64,000 nt of DNA from Pinibacter aurantiacus. Its GTDB lineage: Bacteria; Bacteroidota; Bacteroidia; Chitinophagales; Chitinophagaceae. Under the pieces are notes generated by a model. That model worked only from the letters and a program-made list of their open reading frames with translations. It had not been told where the DNA came from and searched no databases. Shown piece by piece: positions 9,001 to 16,940 of the stretch. The translations under genes and the position numbers were made by a program. Each line of letters starts with the position of its first letter. The first letter of the stretch is position 1. The stretch covers positions 372,001 to 436,000 of the forward strand of contig NZ_JAHSPG010000018.1 of assembly GCF_019130065.1 (NCBI RefSeq). The letters run 5' to 3'.

Positions 9001-9575
9001 AAACCGGGGATTTCTGGCATATTCAAGAGCCTTATGTACTATTGAATAATTACGACAATCTTGCAAGATGGAACGATATCGGTAAAGAATACCAGGCTAC
9101 TTTCATTACAGAGTTTGAGTCGCCGTTGTATCGTTATTACCAGGTGTCTGGCCCGGCATGGGGAACTGTTGTTGCTCCCGGCACTTACACCATCTGCTAC
9201 CAGGTGGAAGATTTCGCGGGTAACTTTTCGAGACAACTATGCTTCAAGGTGAAAGTGGAGTGCGGCAGTGTGCCATCTATCGCAAATACATCTCTTATGT
9301 CAGCAAACACGCAGGATGAATCTGCTGCAATGTTCAGAGTAAGTGCAGTACCCAATCCGAGTGTTAGCAATTTCAAGGTAAAAGTAACATCTCAAAATGT
9401 CACTCAGCGTGTAAAGGTGCAAGTGGTAGATGTATTAGGAAGGATAGTGGAAGAGCGAAACAATGTTGTGCCGAACAGCATTATCACTTTAGGCGATACT
9501 TATAAGCGTGGTATTTATTTTGTACAGGTGATACAAGCCACGAAACGCGAGGTTATTAAAGTGGTGAAAGAATAG
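6075..9575 (+). CDS. T9SS-secreted adhesin: IgGFc-binding-like N-terminus, two C-type lectin domains, sorting tail
   Basis: 1166 residues with a signal peptide (cleavage likely after PLHPLMAQ). Residues about 35-430 resemble the IgGFc-binding/surface-adhesin module, opening KGKEFWLMMPGN. Two C-type-lectin-like domains follow (about 665-810 and 895-1040). Each has the WIGLYNTG core and a WND calcium motif (W768-D770; W999-D1001). The second also has EPN at 972-974, the classical mannose-type calcium/sugar tripeptide; the first has EPS at 742. A type IX secretion C-terminal domain (about 1085-1166) starts AVPNPSVSNFKVKV and ends EVIKVVKE. The protein is predicted to be exported, anchored on the surface and to bind glycans. 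It stands alone, upstream of a strong terminator. Confidence 0.82.
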   Translation: MTKKSFLRDALKASVTILLYLCFSPLHPLMAQYKDTKGKEFWLMMPGNNDSSSPLIYITSTTDATGVISIPGLSFQVPFSVTSNATTKITLPAAAAIHKSGIADAKGVYITASNEVSVSVFSSTAATADAYLALPAEVLGTDYVVASFQNGSTGGSQFGIVCTQEPTLVSISPSTPPFGQYDVLLHRGQTYELTSTDPNADFSGTVITSTKPIGVYGGHQCANVPVGFGDCNRLVEMLPPTNALGRKVMATSLLGRVNGDLFRIIGTMPNTFITINGVPQPMSYRGHVTEAVIVGDAVIESNNPVLVSQYSYGSGVPGRPGAPFSMVVPPVDQYLTDYTIPNVDGYEVSDINIVTPTAGIGSLTFNGQPLPAYYFHAIGNTGYSGGRMSVGGGAFKLHGSLPFGATAYGYGQHTGYGFAAGEMNADISKIWSFELRNTYDTLNISRQSCYEAVVFDQLKYHPLPGMTVMFTVKGKNSNVIGYGITDNNGVASFCYQGAQAGRDTVVASVGTITDSKPMVWLGDTCKLSFTSQVAEATNTMTNGAVTIVPSSGTAPYTFLLGDRINNSGVFTSVPYGTYTVEVRDAKYCATKADIQVTRKVTPDPGNEGNLPGDTTFRANEFDCKATLHWKEPGVYQSVIELPAAYNDPYPQSKLIYKGSYNGHGYYQSIGFYPWQTAKQLAEQKGGHLLTVNSAGENDFIRTKLKQEDGYGPWIGLYNTGTLGQFAWVTGEPFNFSYWYPSEPSNGGVTNTIKEPYVHIWGYDSQNRWNDLDSQYYLAFIAEFEAPNVEYRQISGPSNGSAVPAGDYRVCYEILNTVNNHKDTVCFNVKVECIPGGDVIPRDTTIIAAAGACTAPLKWKQPESQWPQQIWIPNTTFAQSNFLELKALYNGHAYYLGRGGFLWDTARAYSARVGGHLASINSAAENDVIVNNFKTPGGYGPWIGLYNTGVPNEFAWVTGEPYSNNYTNWFPGEPNNQTGDFWHIQEPYVLLNNYDNLARWNDIGKEYQATFITEFESPLYRYYQVSGPAWGTVVAPGTYTICYQVEDFAGNFSRQLCFKVKVECGSVPSIANTSLMSANTQDESAAMFRVSAVPNPSVSNFKVKVTSQNVTQRVKVQVVDVLGRIVEERNNVVPNSIITLGDTYKRGIYFVQVIQATKREVIKVVKE

Positions 9576-9605
9576 CACGGCAGGATGTTAATGCTGAAAA
9601 CAAAA

Positions 9606-9645
9606 GGCTGCCTCAATTATTTTTGAGGCAGCTTCTTGTTTTGTA
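9606..9645 (+). terminator. Rho-independent terminator after the lectin adhesin
   Basis: GGCTGCCTCAA pairs with TTGAGGCAGC around a short AT loop (9606-9632) and is followed by TTCTTGTTTTG. It lies about 30 bp after the stop codon at 9575. Confidence 0.85.
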
Positions 9646-9817
9646 AAAGCCTGCGACACTTGCCTGCCTTGGTCTTTAATGTATACTGTAGGGGGATGAA
9701 GGTTGACTTATTGTTGAATAGCATTGATTATTGAGAAATTTGAACGCTTAATTGTTGAGTGCCGGTTAAGTTGCATAATATTTTTTGAAGATTAATTTTA
9801 CAGACAAACTATTTAAA

Positions 9818-11302
9818 ATGACTGACAACAATAGTCGTAATGCAGATCTTTGCATCAGCCGGGAAGACTTCAGGAAAACTGGCTATTACCTGATTGACAA
9901 GTTGGCCGATTTTTACGGCAACATCGCAGACAATCCGGTCACATCAGGAGAAACGCCTAATCAGATTCGTGAAGTGTTGGGGAGCGATGCATTGCCTGAA
10001 AATGGTCAATCTGTTGATGCTATTTTTGAGCGGACCGTTGACTTGTTGTTTAAGCATTCACTGTTTAACGGGCATCCGAAATTTTTTGGTTATATCACGT
10101 CATCACCTGCTCCAATTGGCTCCTTAGCTGATTTATTAGCCGCGGCTATTAATCCAAATGTTGGCGCCAATATTCTTAGTCCGATGGCAACAGCTATTGA
10201 AAAGCAGACGGTGAAATGGCTGGCCGAATTCATTGGTGTTCCTGCTTCTTATGGAGGTATACTGGTAAGCGGCGGAAACATGGCAAATCTTACAGCATTT
10301 CTTGCCGCAAGAACGGCAAAAGCGCCAAAGAATATAAAAGAAGAAGGATTGATCAACGCTGGAAAAGAAATGCTTTTCTATTGTTCAAAAGCTACCCACA
10401 CCTGGATTGAGAAAGCCGCTGTCTTATTTGGACACGGCACGAACGCAATACGCTGGATACCTGTTGACAATAACAACAAGATGGACACTCATGCATTAGA
10501 ACAGCAAATAGAAAAAGACATAAAAGATAAAAAGCAACCTTTTCTTGTAATAGCAAATGCGGGTGATGTAAGTACAGGGGTTGTAGATAATCTTTCTGAA
10601 ATAGCGGCTATTTGCAAACGCCATGATCTTTGGTTTCATGTGGATGGTGCTTATGGCATTCCGGCTGCAGTGGTACCACATTATGCATCCTTATTTGAGG
10701 GAATTAAAGAAGCAGACTCGATTGCCCTTGATCCGCATAAATGGCTGTATGCTCCGCTGGAAGCAGGATGCACGCTTGTTAAAAATCCGCAGCATTTACC
10801 AGATACTTATAGCTCGCATCCTGTTTATTATAATTTTGACGGCAGTGCAGAGGAACCATCCACAAATTATTATGAATATGGATTTCAGAATTCAAGAGGT
10901 TTCCGGGCGCTGAAAGTGTGGGCAGCATTGCAACAGGTTGGTAAGAACGGTTATATTAAAATGATTGACGAAGACATTGAACTATCCAAATATCTATTCA
11001 GTGAAGCACAAAAACATCCAGAGTTGGAAGCTGTAACACAAAACCTGAGCATCACCACACTTCGCTTTATACCCACACATGATGAACAAAGCGGCATGTC
11101 AAGGGAAGATTATCTAAACAGCATTAATGAGAAATTATTGAACAAGCTACAACAAGGTGGTAAAGTGTTTTTGTCAAATGCTATAATAGGAGGGAAGTAT
11201 TGTTTGAGGGCTTGTATTGTAAATTTTAGAACGTCCAGGAAAGACATTAATGAGGTTATAGATATTATAATCAAGGAAGGCAGAAGCGTTTGTGAAGAAT
11301 GA
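9818..11302 (+). CDS. Group II PLP-dependent amino-acid decarboxylase (aromatic-L-amino-acid/glutamate decarboxylase type)
   Basis: About 494 residues from ATG at 9818; an in-frame TTG at 9785 is possible but adds only a poor leader. The fold-type I group II decarboxylase hallmarks are present: LVSGGNMANLTAFLAAR, the His that stacks on PLP in KATHTWIEKAAVLFG, the Asp that contacts the pyridine nitrogen in FHVDGAYGIPAAV, and the Schiff-base Lys in ALDPHKWLYAPLEAG. Members decarboxylate aromatic amino acids, glutamate or 2,4-diaminobutyrate to amines. The substrate cannot be read from sequence alone, although the length and motif style fit the aromatic/DABA branch. It is cytosolic and monocistronic, with a gap of over 200 bp upstream. 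Confidence 0.88.
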   Translation: MTDNNSRNADLCISREDFRKTGYYLIDKLADFYGNIADNPVTSGETPNQIREVLGSDALPENGQSVDAIFERTVDLLFKHSLFNGHPKFFGYITSSPAPIGSLADLLAAAINPNVGANILSPMATAIEKQTVKWLAEFIGVPASYGGILVSGGNMANLTAFLAARTAKAPKNIKEEGLINAGKEMLFYCSKATHTWIEKAAVLFGHGTNAIRWIPVDNNNKMDTHALEQQIEKDIKDKKQPFLVIANAGDVSTGVVDNLSEIAAICKRHDLWFHVDGAYGIPAAVVPHYASLFEGIKEADSIALDPHKWLYAPLEAGCTLVKNPQHLPDTYSSHPVYYNFDGSAEEPSTNYYEYGFQNSRGFRALKVWAALQQVGKNGYIKMIDEDIELSKYLFSEAQKHPELEAVTQNLSITTLRFIPTHDEQSGMSREDYLNSINEKLLNKLQQGGKVFLSNAIIGGKYCLRACIVNFRTSRKDINEVIDIIIKEGRSVCEE

Positions 11303-11414
11303 AAAAAAGATGGACATGCTTGAAGAGCCTGTAAAGCATGCATGCCCAAAGGATCTTCCCTGAGAACGCAAGTTGGACGCGCGGGGATCTCCGCTCTTGT
11401 TTGTTACTTCCCGT

Positions 11415-12335
11415 TTAATTGAATGAAGCGCGAAATTGAAGAGGGGAGAGATTGGTTTTACTTTTGAATAATTTGCTGAAGGATTGCGGATGTTCAAAGC
11501 CCAGGGCGTATGCTATTTCGCCTACAGACAGGCTGGTGGTAGAGAGCTTTTCCTTTGCTTGTTCAATGAGCCGGTCGTGAATGTGTTGCTGCGCGCTTTG
11601 GCCGGTGAGTGAACGCAGCATGTCGCTGAAGTAGTTCGGCGAAAGGTTGAGTTCCTCGGCAAGGTAGGCCACTGTAGGGATGCCCTTGGTTAAAGAAATC
11701 TCCTCTTTAAAATACGTGTCGAGCATCTCTTCAAACTTTACCAACAAGTCTGAGCTCACTGCTTTGCGGGTCAGGAATTGGCGTTTATAAAAACGGTTGG
11801 CGTAACTGAGCAGCAATTCGATCTGTGAAATCATTACGTCCTGGCTAAAATCGTCAATGCGGTTGTTCAGCTCCGTTTCCATGAAATTGAAAATCGCAAG
11901 TATCGTATTCTTTTCTTCTTCGGACAAATGCAAAGCTTCGTTTGTGCTGTAAGCAAAAAATCCATACTGCCTGATCTTTTTGGCAAGCGGATATCCTGAA
12001 AAGAAATCGGGATGAATGAGCAATGTGTGTTGTGAGCATACTGCTCCATCAGAATCATTTCCGCCGATGATCTGCCCCGGTGCAGCAAATAATAAACCAC
12101 CCTCGTCAAAATCATAATAGCCTTGTCCATACCTTACCCTGCCGCTCAATTTAGGCTTGTAAGAAACTTTATAATAGGCGAGCACATGCCGTCCGGGCAA
12201 TTTATGTTCCGCAAACGGCGTATGGGTGCCATTGATGAGGCTGATTAAAGGATGCTTTGGCTGAGGCAGGCCAAACAGTTTGTGTGCCTCAGTCAATGAG
12301 TCCAGTCTCAACAGTTGGTGATCGTCCTTTTTCAT
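11415..12335 (-). CDS. AraC family transcriptional regulator
   Basis: About 306 residues from the ATG at 12335 (MKKDDHQLLRLDSLTEAHKL); GTG at 12380 is an alternative start. An N-terminal cupin-like sensor region (1-190) precedes a C-terminal pair of helix-turn-helix motifs (about 205-305) with the AraC signature VAYLAEELNLSPNYFSDML and then VGEIAYALGFEHPQSFSKLF. It lies just downstream of, and co-directional with, an SDR oxidoreductase gene (gap 63 bp), a common arrangement in which the regulator controls its companion enzyme. The ligand is unknown. Confidence 0.88.
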   Translation of the reverse strand: MKKDDHQLLRLDSLTEAHKLFGLPQPKHPLISLINGTHTPFAEHKLPGRHVLAYYKVSYKPKLSGRVRYGQGYYDFDEGGLLFAAPGQIIGGNDSDGAVCSQHTLLIHPDFFSGYPLAKKIRQYGFFAYSTNEALHLSEEEKNTILAIFNFMETELNNRIDDFSQDVMISQIELLLSYANRFYKRQFLTRKAVSSDLLVKFEEMLDTYFKEEISLTKGIPTVAYLAEELNLSPNYFSDMLRSLTGQSAQQHIHDRLIEQAKEKLSTTSLSVGEIAYALGFEHPQSFSKLFKSKTNLSPLQFRASFN

Positions 12336-12398
12336 ACTTGTAAAATTAAGCATAAGCGGCCATTGGTTTTTAATAGCCACTTATGCAGATGAATTTAT

Positions 12399-13226
12399 TT
12401 ATTGAGCCGAGCGCGAGATGTCATCCCATGCTTCCCAGGTGGCAATGCGTTCGGCATAAGCCGCCTTTATTTGTGGCAGGTTATGACTACCCAGGTTAAA
12501 GCGCAGCGGTGGATTTTCCGCATCCACCATTGTAAAGAGGGCTTGCGGTGTCGCGGAAGGATTGCCTCTTTCCAGGTCTTTCATCCCTTCCATAAATCCT
12601 GTTTTGAGATCTTTATAGACATCCATGCCTTCAAAGAATTTTGATAATTCACCACTGCCAAATTCAGTGGCATAGGCGCCAGGTTCAACGATGGATACTT
12701 TGATGCCAAACTGCGCTACCTCTGCCGCCAGGCTTTCATGTATCGCTTCGAATGCCCATTTGGAGGAACAGTAATAACCAAGGATAGGCAGTGTCAAATG
12801 GCCAAGGCCACTGGAAGTGCCAAGGATGTGGCCGTAACCTTGTTTGCGCAAAAGCGGCAAAGCTGCCTGTATCACTGTAACCGGACCTATTACGTTCGTT
12901 TCATACAAGGCGCGTATATCATCGGTATCAACTTCCTCTATGGTGCTTACTACCGGGTAGCCTGCATTGTTCAATACGATATCCAGATGGCCAAAATGCG
13001 CATGTGCTTTTGTAACGGCATCCTTTACCTGTGCTGGGTTGGTAACATCCAATTCCAATGTCAGGACCTGTTTGCCATATTTGTCATTCAGAGTGGCGAT
13101 GCTACTGAGCGTGCGTGCTGTCGCAGCGACTTTATCGCCACGTTCGAGTGCTGCTTCTGCCCATATCCTTCCGAGACCGCGCGATGCGCCGGTGATGAAC
13201 CATACTTTAGTTGTTTGTTGTGCCAT
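12399..13226 (-). CDS. Short-chain dehydrogenase/reductase (SDR)
   Basis: A 275-residue classical SDR. The Rossmann glycine motif TGASRGLGR is at residues 13-21, the structural NNAG is at about 91-94, and the catalytic Tyr and Lys are in YYCSSKWAFEA (YxxxK). It should catalyse NAD(P)(H)-dependent oxidation or reduction of an alcohol or carbonyl; the substrate is not apparent. It starts at ATG 13226 and is followed by the AraC regulator on the same strand, probably as a two-gene operon. The upstream gap is shared with a divergent alpha/beta hydrolase. Confidence 0.9.
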   Translation of the reverse strand: MAQQTTKVWFITGASRGLGRIWAEAALERGDKVAATARTLSSIATLNDKYGKQVLTLELDVTNPAQVKDAVTKAHAHFGHLDIVLNNAGYPVVSTIEEVDTDDIRALYETNVIGPVTVIQAALPLLRKQGYGHILGTSSGLGHLTLPILGYYCSSKWAFEAIHESLAAEVAQFGIKVSIVEPGAYATEFGSGELSKFFEGMDVYKDLKTGFMEGMKDLERGNPSATPQALFTMVDAENPPLRFNLGSHNLPQIKAAYAERIATWEAWDDISRSAQ

Positions 13227-13528
13227 AATAGTTTTTTATTACAGCAAAGTTGAGGCGCCGCGGTTTTCCGGATGTAGCCTAATTACTGGTTGTTGTAGGC
13301 GAATTGGGGATTGGGAGGAAGGCTAACGCAACAATACAATCGAGACAATCAGTATGTAATTATTGTTACACTTTTTATATCCATTGAATCTGTTTTTGGG
13401 AATGTGACTGGAATAGATCACTTTCAATGTTATAAGTTATTGCTGCGTGTAAAAGTGTAAATTGGAGTGTAGAATCTTGCAAGCAAATCATTTAAAAGCA
13501 TTCAGCGCAACCACATAAAATACTAAGC
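13227..13528. other. Divergent intergenic region between SDR and alpha/beta hydrolase
   Basis: 302 bp that must hold the promoters for both flanking genes. CAACTTTG on the minus strand about 25 bp before the SDR start is one mismatch from TAnnTTTG. No repeat, hairpin or small gene was seen. Confidence 0.4.
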
Positions 13529-14182
13529 ATGAAAACCACCAGGCTATCGCTTTCACTACCAGCGCCGCAGGAAAAAGTTTCTGCAATTTACATGACACCG
13601 GAAAAGCCCGTTTGTATTATGACACTGGCGCATGGTGCAGGCGCTAACATGGAACATGCTTTCATGGAATTACTCGCCACCGCGCTCGCGGCCGCGGGCA
13701 TCGCCACGCTGCGTTTTAATTTCCCGTTTATGGAACATGGCAAAGGTCGCCCGGATACGCCGGCAGTGGCCCACCAGGTAATTGCTGCAGCCATTGATAA
13801 AGCGCTGAAACTACAGCCATCCCTTCCATTGTTTGTGGCAGGGAAATCATTTGGCGGAAGGATGTCTTCTCAATACCTTTCTCTCAATCCGCGTAAAGAT
13901 GTGGCGGGGCTTGTATTTTACGGCTTCCCGTTGCACCCCGCCGGCAAGCCTGGTACTGACCGGGCGGCGCACCTGGCGGAAGTGAAAGTGCCGATGCTCT
14001 TTTTGCAGGGCACCAAGGATACACTAGCACAGTGGAACTTGATAGAACAGGTGTGTGCGTCATTGAAGAAAGCCACCCTGGTGAGGATAGAGGGCGCCGA
14101 CCACTCGTTCAAGGCGGGTAAGAAAGTGGATGTAATGAGCATACTGGTAAATGCAACGCAGGAGTGGATAGGCTCCCGGTGA
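13529..14182 (+). CDS. Alpha/beta hydrolase (KANSL3/TEX30-like family)
   Basis: 217 residues. The nucleophile elbow is GKSFGGRMSS (Ser at about 111). Downstream are an acid in QGTKDTLAQW and a His in EGADHSFKAG, together the full catalytic triad. The early TLAHGAGANMEHAFM segment supplies the oxyanion region and is characteristic of the TEX30/KANSL3-like hydrolases. No signal peptide is present, so it is cytoplasmic. The substrate is unknown; most relatives are unassigned esterases or thioesterases. It converges with the gasdermin-associated operon downstream. Confidence 0.85.
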   Translation: MKTTRLSLSLPAPQEKVSAIYMTPEKPVCIMTLAHGAGANMEHAFMELLATALAAAGIATLRFNFPFMEHGKGRPDTPAVAHQVIAAAIDKALKLQPSLPLFVAGKSFGGRMSSQYLSLNPRKDVAGLVFYGFPLHPAGKPGTDRAAHLAEVKVPMLFLQGTKDTLAQWNLIEQVCASLKKATLVRIEGADHSFKAGKKVDVMSILVNATQEWIGSR

Positions 14183-14331
14183 CGGTTACAACACTGCAAA
14201 GAATTCATGCTTATAATCAATGATAAAGCTGAAGAGATGTTGTCATGTATGACACTTTCGACAAACGCTGAAACAGCACATTAATGATTTTTTAAATCGA
14301 AAGTTCTTTTTTGAATAAGCGTCGTTCATTT

Positions 14332-16896
14332 TCAAATTTTCAAACTCTCAAATGAAAGGTTGGCTTTTGAATTTTCAATAATTTGTTTAAACCGGCTATA
14401 CTCTTTAACAAATTCAAAATCGGGATCTGCCTCCACAAAACCAGGTTCTCTTAATCTTAACCTAAGTGCATTTTCGAGCAGTTCCAAGGCCCTTTCACTG
14501 TTGCCAATTAATGCTTCAAAAGATGCCAGAGAATATTCATCCTCTGAGTCATTAGGTGGAAGGCTTTTTGCTATGTCTATATATTTGGCGTATGATTGGA
14601 GATCGCCAATGCGTCTATAACACGCTGCAAGGGCTGCCACCGGGTAGCGGTAATGAGGGTCGTATTCTATCGCGTTATGAAATAGCTCGATTGCTTTTTT
14701 CTCATTGCCCACTAACTGATAAGTGAAGGCAAGCCAGGTTGTATAGAAAGAGTTTCTATTGTCATATTCACAGGCTTTTTCAAAATGTGCAATTGCCTCT
14801 GGAAGCATTTCCAGTTCGGAATATACAATACCGATTTTTACATGGTACGATGGGTTTTCCGGTTCAATGTTTAATGTCTCCTTGAAGTATTCAATTGCTT
14901 TGGCTTTATTTCCTTTTTTACTATACATATCGGCGATTTGGCGATAGGTTTCGGCCTGGTCCACATGAAGTTCAATTAGCTTGTCTGTATATGCTTTAAT
15001 AGATCTGTTATCGCCGGAGAAAATAAGCGTTTCAATTAATGAAAAATATGTCAGATAATCATCCGGGTAATATTCAATCACCTTTTCAAATTGCCCTATG
15101 GCTGCGGAATAATTTTTCGTTTCGAGATATGCCAATGCCAGATTATAGTTAAGTTCTTTATGGAGAGGTTTTATATCCAATGCCTGCAGATAGTACTCAA
15201 TGGCTTTGTCAAACGCTCTCATTACGTGATAATTGAAGCCTGTGTAATACCACGCAAACATATTTTCTGGCTTCTTCTGAATTAATATTCGTAACGTTTT
15301 ATTAGATTCCTCATATTCTTTCATGTTGTATTGACAATTGGCTATTCCAATGTAAAGATCTTCATCAAATTGATCGTCCTTGAGGAGCTCAATTGCTTTA
15401 ATATAGTCGTCAAGTGCTTTTGAAAATTCCTGTTTAAGATAATAACTGTCGGCCCTGTTCTTAAACAATTTGTAGTCATAACGATTCTTCCTCATTTCAA
15501 TTTCGACAATTTCAATGCTTTTATCTGCAAAGATGTTTCGTGAGGTTGCATCATATTTTTTGTTCAGGTCATCTTCTGCTTGAAGCCTGTTTCTTTTTGC
15601 ATCCAGGATGGGAATGATAAGGCTGTCGTGGATTATTTCATACGAATAACTACCGGGCTCAGTTTCTTTTATCAACCTTGAATTGATTACTTTTTGCAGG
15701 CTATCCTCATCAATACCAAAGTCCTTGATGATTTCTCTAAACACCGAAATTCTTTTAGAATACTTTTCATAGATCATTTTGTCTTCAATGAGCTGCTGGA
15801 CCTTTGATTTCATCGAATCATCCAACGGCAGCTCTTTCAAGGTATTCAGATAATAATTCACGAACAGGTCCTTGAGGTCTGGTATCATTTCCCGCGTTAC
15901 TTTTGTTTCTCTATTATTTATGATAATCTTCTCCACGTGACGGCAGATGATCTGGAGTGCAAAAGGTTCAATGGTGCAATTAGTTGAAACATATTCGAGT
16001 TCTGTATCCGGCTGATTTTCCAGAAAATCAGCAATGTAGTCGGCCACTTCAGACAAATCAAATTTGGGGCTTGCAAAATTTCCTTCGGCGTTTGATGGCT
16101 TTACTATGGCTTTTATTGCAGCCGGTTTTGAAAAAGGATAGAGTTCAAAAGTATTGTGCAAAATAGAAGGAATTGCTTTTTTAAGGCGCCCCATGAGATA
16201 AAGCTTGTCCGACCGTATTGAAAAAATGAATTTAACAGGTAGTGTACTGTATAAAATTTCATTTTCCAGTGGGGTTAATTCGCCGCTGTTTTCCCGTTCA
16301 TAAATTTCTACTTCGTCCCGCGCTTTGTCTGGTAATATCTGCGACCGCAGATCTGCGAGCTCCTGTATCATCTCAGCAAATTGCTCGATGGGATAGGTAA
16401 ATAGTTCTTCTACCTGGTCTATAATTATTAAATACGTATCCTGGCGCTTGTTCGAATTTGATTCTTCCTGTTCTTTTTTATAGGTATTGTATTGTAGCAT
16501 TTTAAACCTATACCACAAGGTGTTTTTCACCTCCTGTGAAAGAAAGGGCAAAAACACTTTTTCCTTAGATGGAGCTATCCCTTTGTATAGTTTCAAATTA
16601 CGTATCCTTTGCACGAGGGGCGATGGACTATCATATTGCCAGATACCCGTTCTAACGCTATAGATATGAAAGTTGTTATTAGGTTTTTGCTCTGATGGCC
16701 TGCACAATTGCGGAATAACACCGGCCTGCAGCAGCGAGCTCTTTCCCGTACCTGACTTGCCATACAAAACAACACACTGATTGAGCAAAATGGAATTATG
16801 AATATAGTCAATCGCTTCCTTGCGTCCGCAAAAAATGGTTTCGTCTTCTTCCGTAAAAGAATAGCCGCCACCGGGGTATCTATATCTTTCGCTCAT
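14332..16896 (-). CDS. nSTAND-type NTPase with C-terminal TPR array, third gene of the gasdermin operon
   Basis: 854 residues. Near the N-terminus are IFCGRKEAIDYIHN, typical of STAND ATPases, then Walker A GKSGTGKSS (46-54), Walker B LIIID at 156-160 continuing QVEELF, and a sensor-like FIFSIRSDKLYLMGRL. A winged-helix-like segment ends with YEIIHDSLI. Residues about 470-840 are some ten tetratricopeptide repeats (for example AIEYYLQALDIKPLH, AIGQFEKVIEYYPDD). STAND proteins are switch ATPases that oligomerise on sensing a trigger, and TPRs supply the sensing or docking surface. The gene lies 44 bp after the SIR2-like/CHAT gene on the same strand, so it is the probable sensor or activator of that protease. 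Confidence 0.85.
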   Translation of the reverse strand: MSERYRYPGGGYSFTEEDETIFCGRKEAIDYIHNSILLNQCVVLYGKSGTGKSSLLQAGVIPQLCRPSEQKPNNNFHIYSVRTGIWQYDSPSPLVQRIRNLKLYKGIAPSKEKVFLPFLSQEVKNTLWYRFKMLQYNTYKKEQEESNSNKRQDTYLIIIDQVEELFTYPIEQFAEMIQELADLRSQILPDKARDEVEIYERENSGELTPLENEILYSTLPVKFIFSIRSDKLYLMGRLKKAIPSILHNTFELYPFSKPAAIKAIVKPSNAEGNFASPKFDLSEVADYIADFLENQPDTELEYVSTNCTIEPFALQIICRHVEKIIINNRETKVTREMIPDLKDLFVNYYLNTLKELPLDDSMKSKVQQLIEDKMIYEKYSKRISVFREIIKDFGIDEDSLQKVINSRLIKETEPGSYSYEIIHDSLIIPILDAKRNRLQAEDDLNKKYDATSRNIFADKSIEIVEIEMRKNRYDYKLFKNRADSYYLKQEFSKALDDYIKAIELLKDDQFDEDLYIGIANCQYNMKEYEESNKTLRILIQKKPENMFAWYYTGFNYHVMRAFDKAIEYYLQALDIKPLHKELNYNLALAYLETKNYSAAIGQFEKVIEYYPDDYLTYFSLIETLIFSGDNRSIKAYTDKLIELHVDQAETYRQIADMYSKKGNKAKAIEYFKETLNIEPENPSYHVKIGIVYSELEMLPEAIAHFEKACEYDNRNSFYTTWLAFTYQLVGNEKKAIELFHNAIEYDPHYRYPVAALAACYRRIGDLQSYAKYIDIAKSLPPNDSEDEYSLASFEALIGNSERALELLENALRLRLREPGFVEADPDFEFVKEYSRFKQIIENSKANLSFESLKI

Positions 16897-16940
16897 ATTT
16901 GATAAGTAAATTGATAATTGACTGTTTGATTGGCTTCCGC

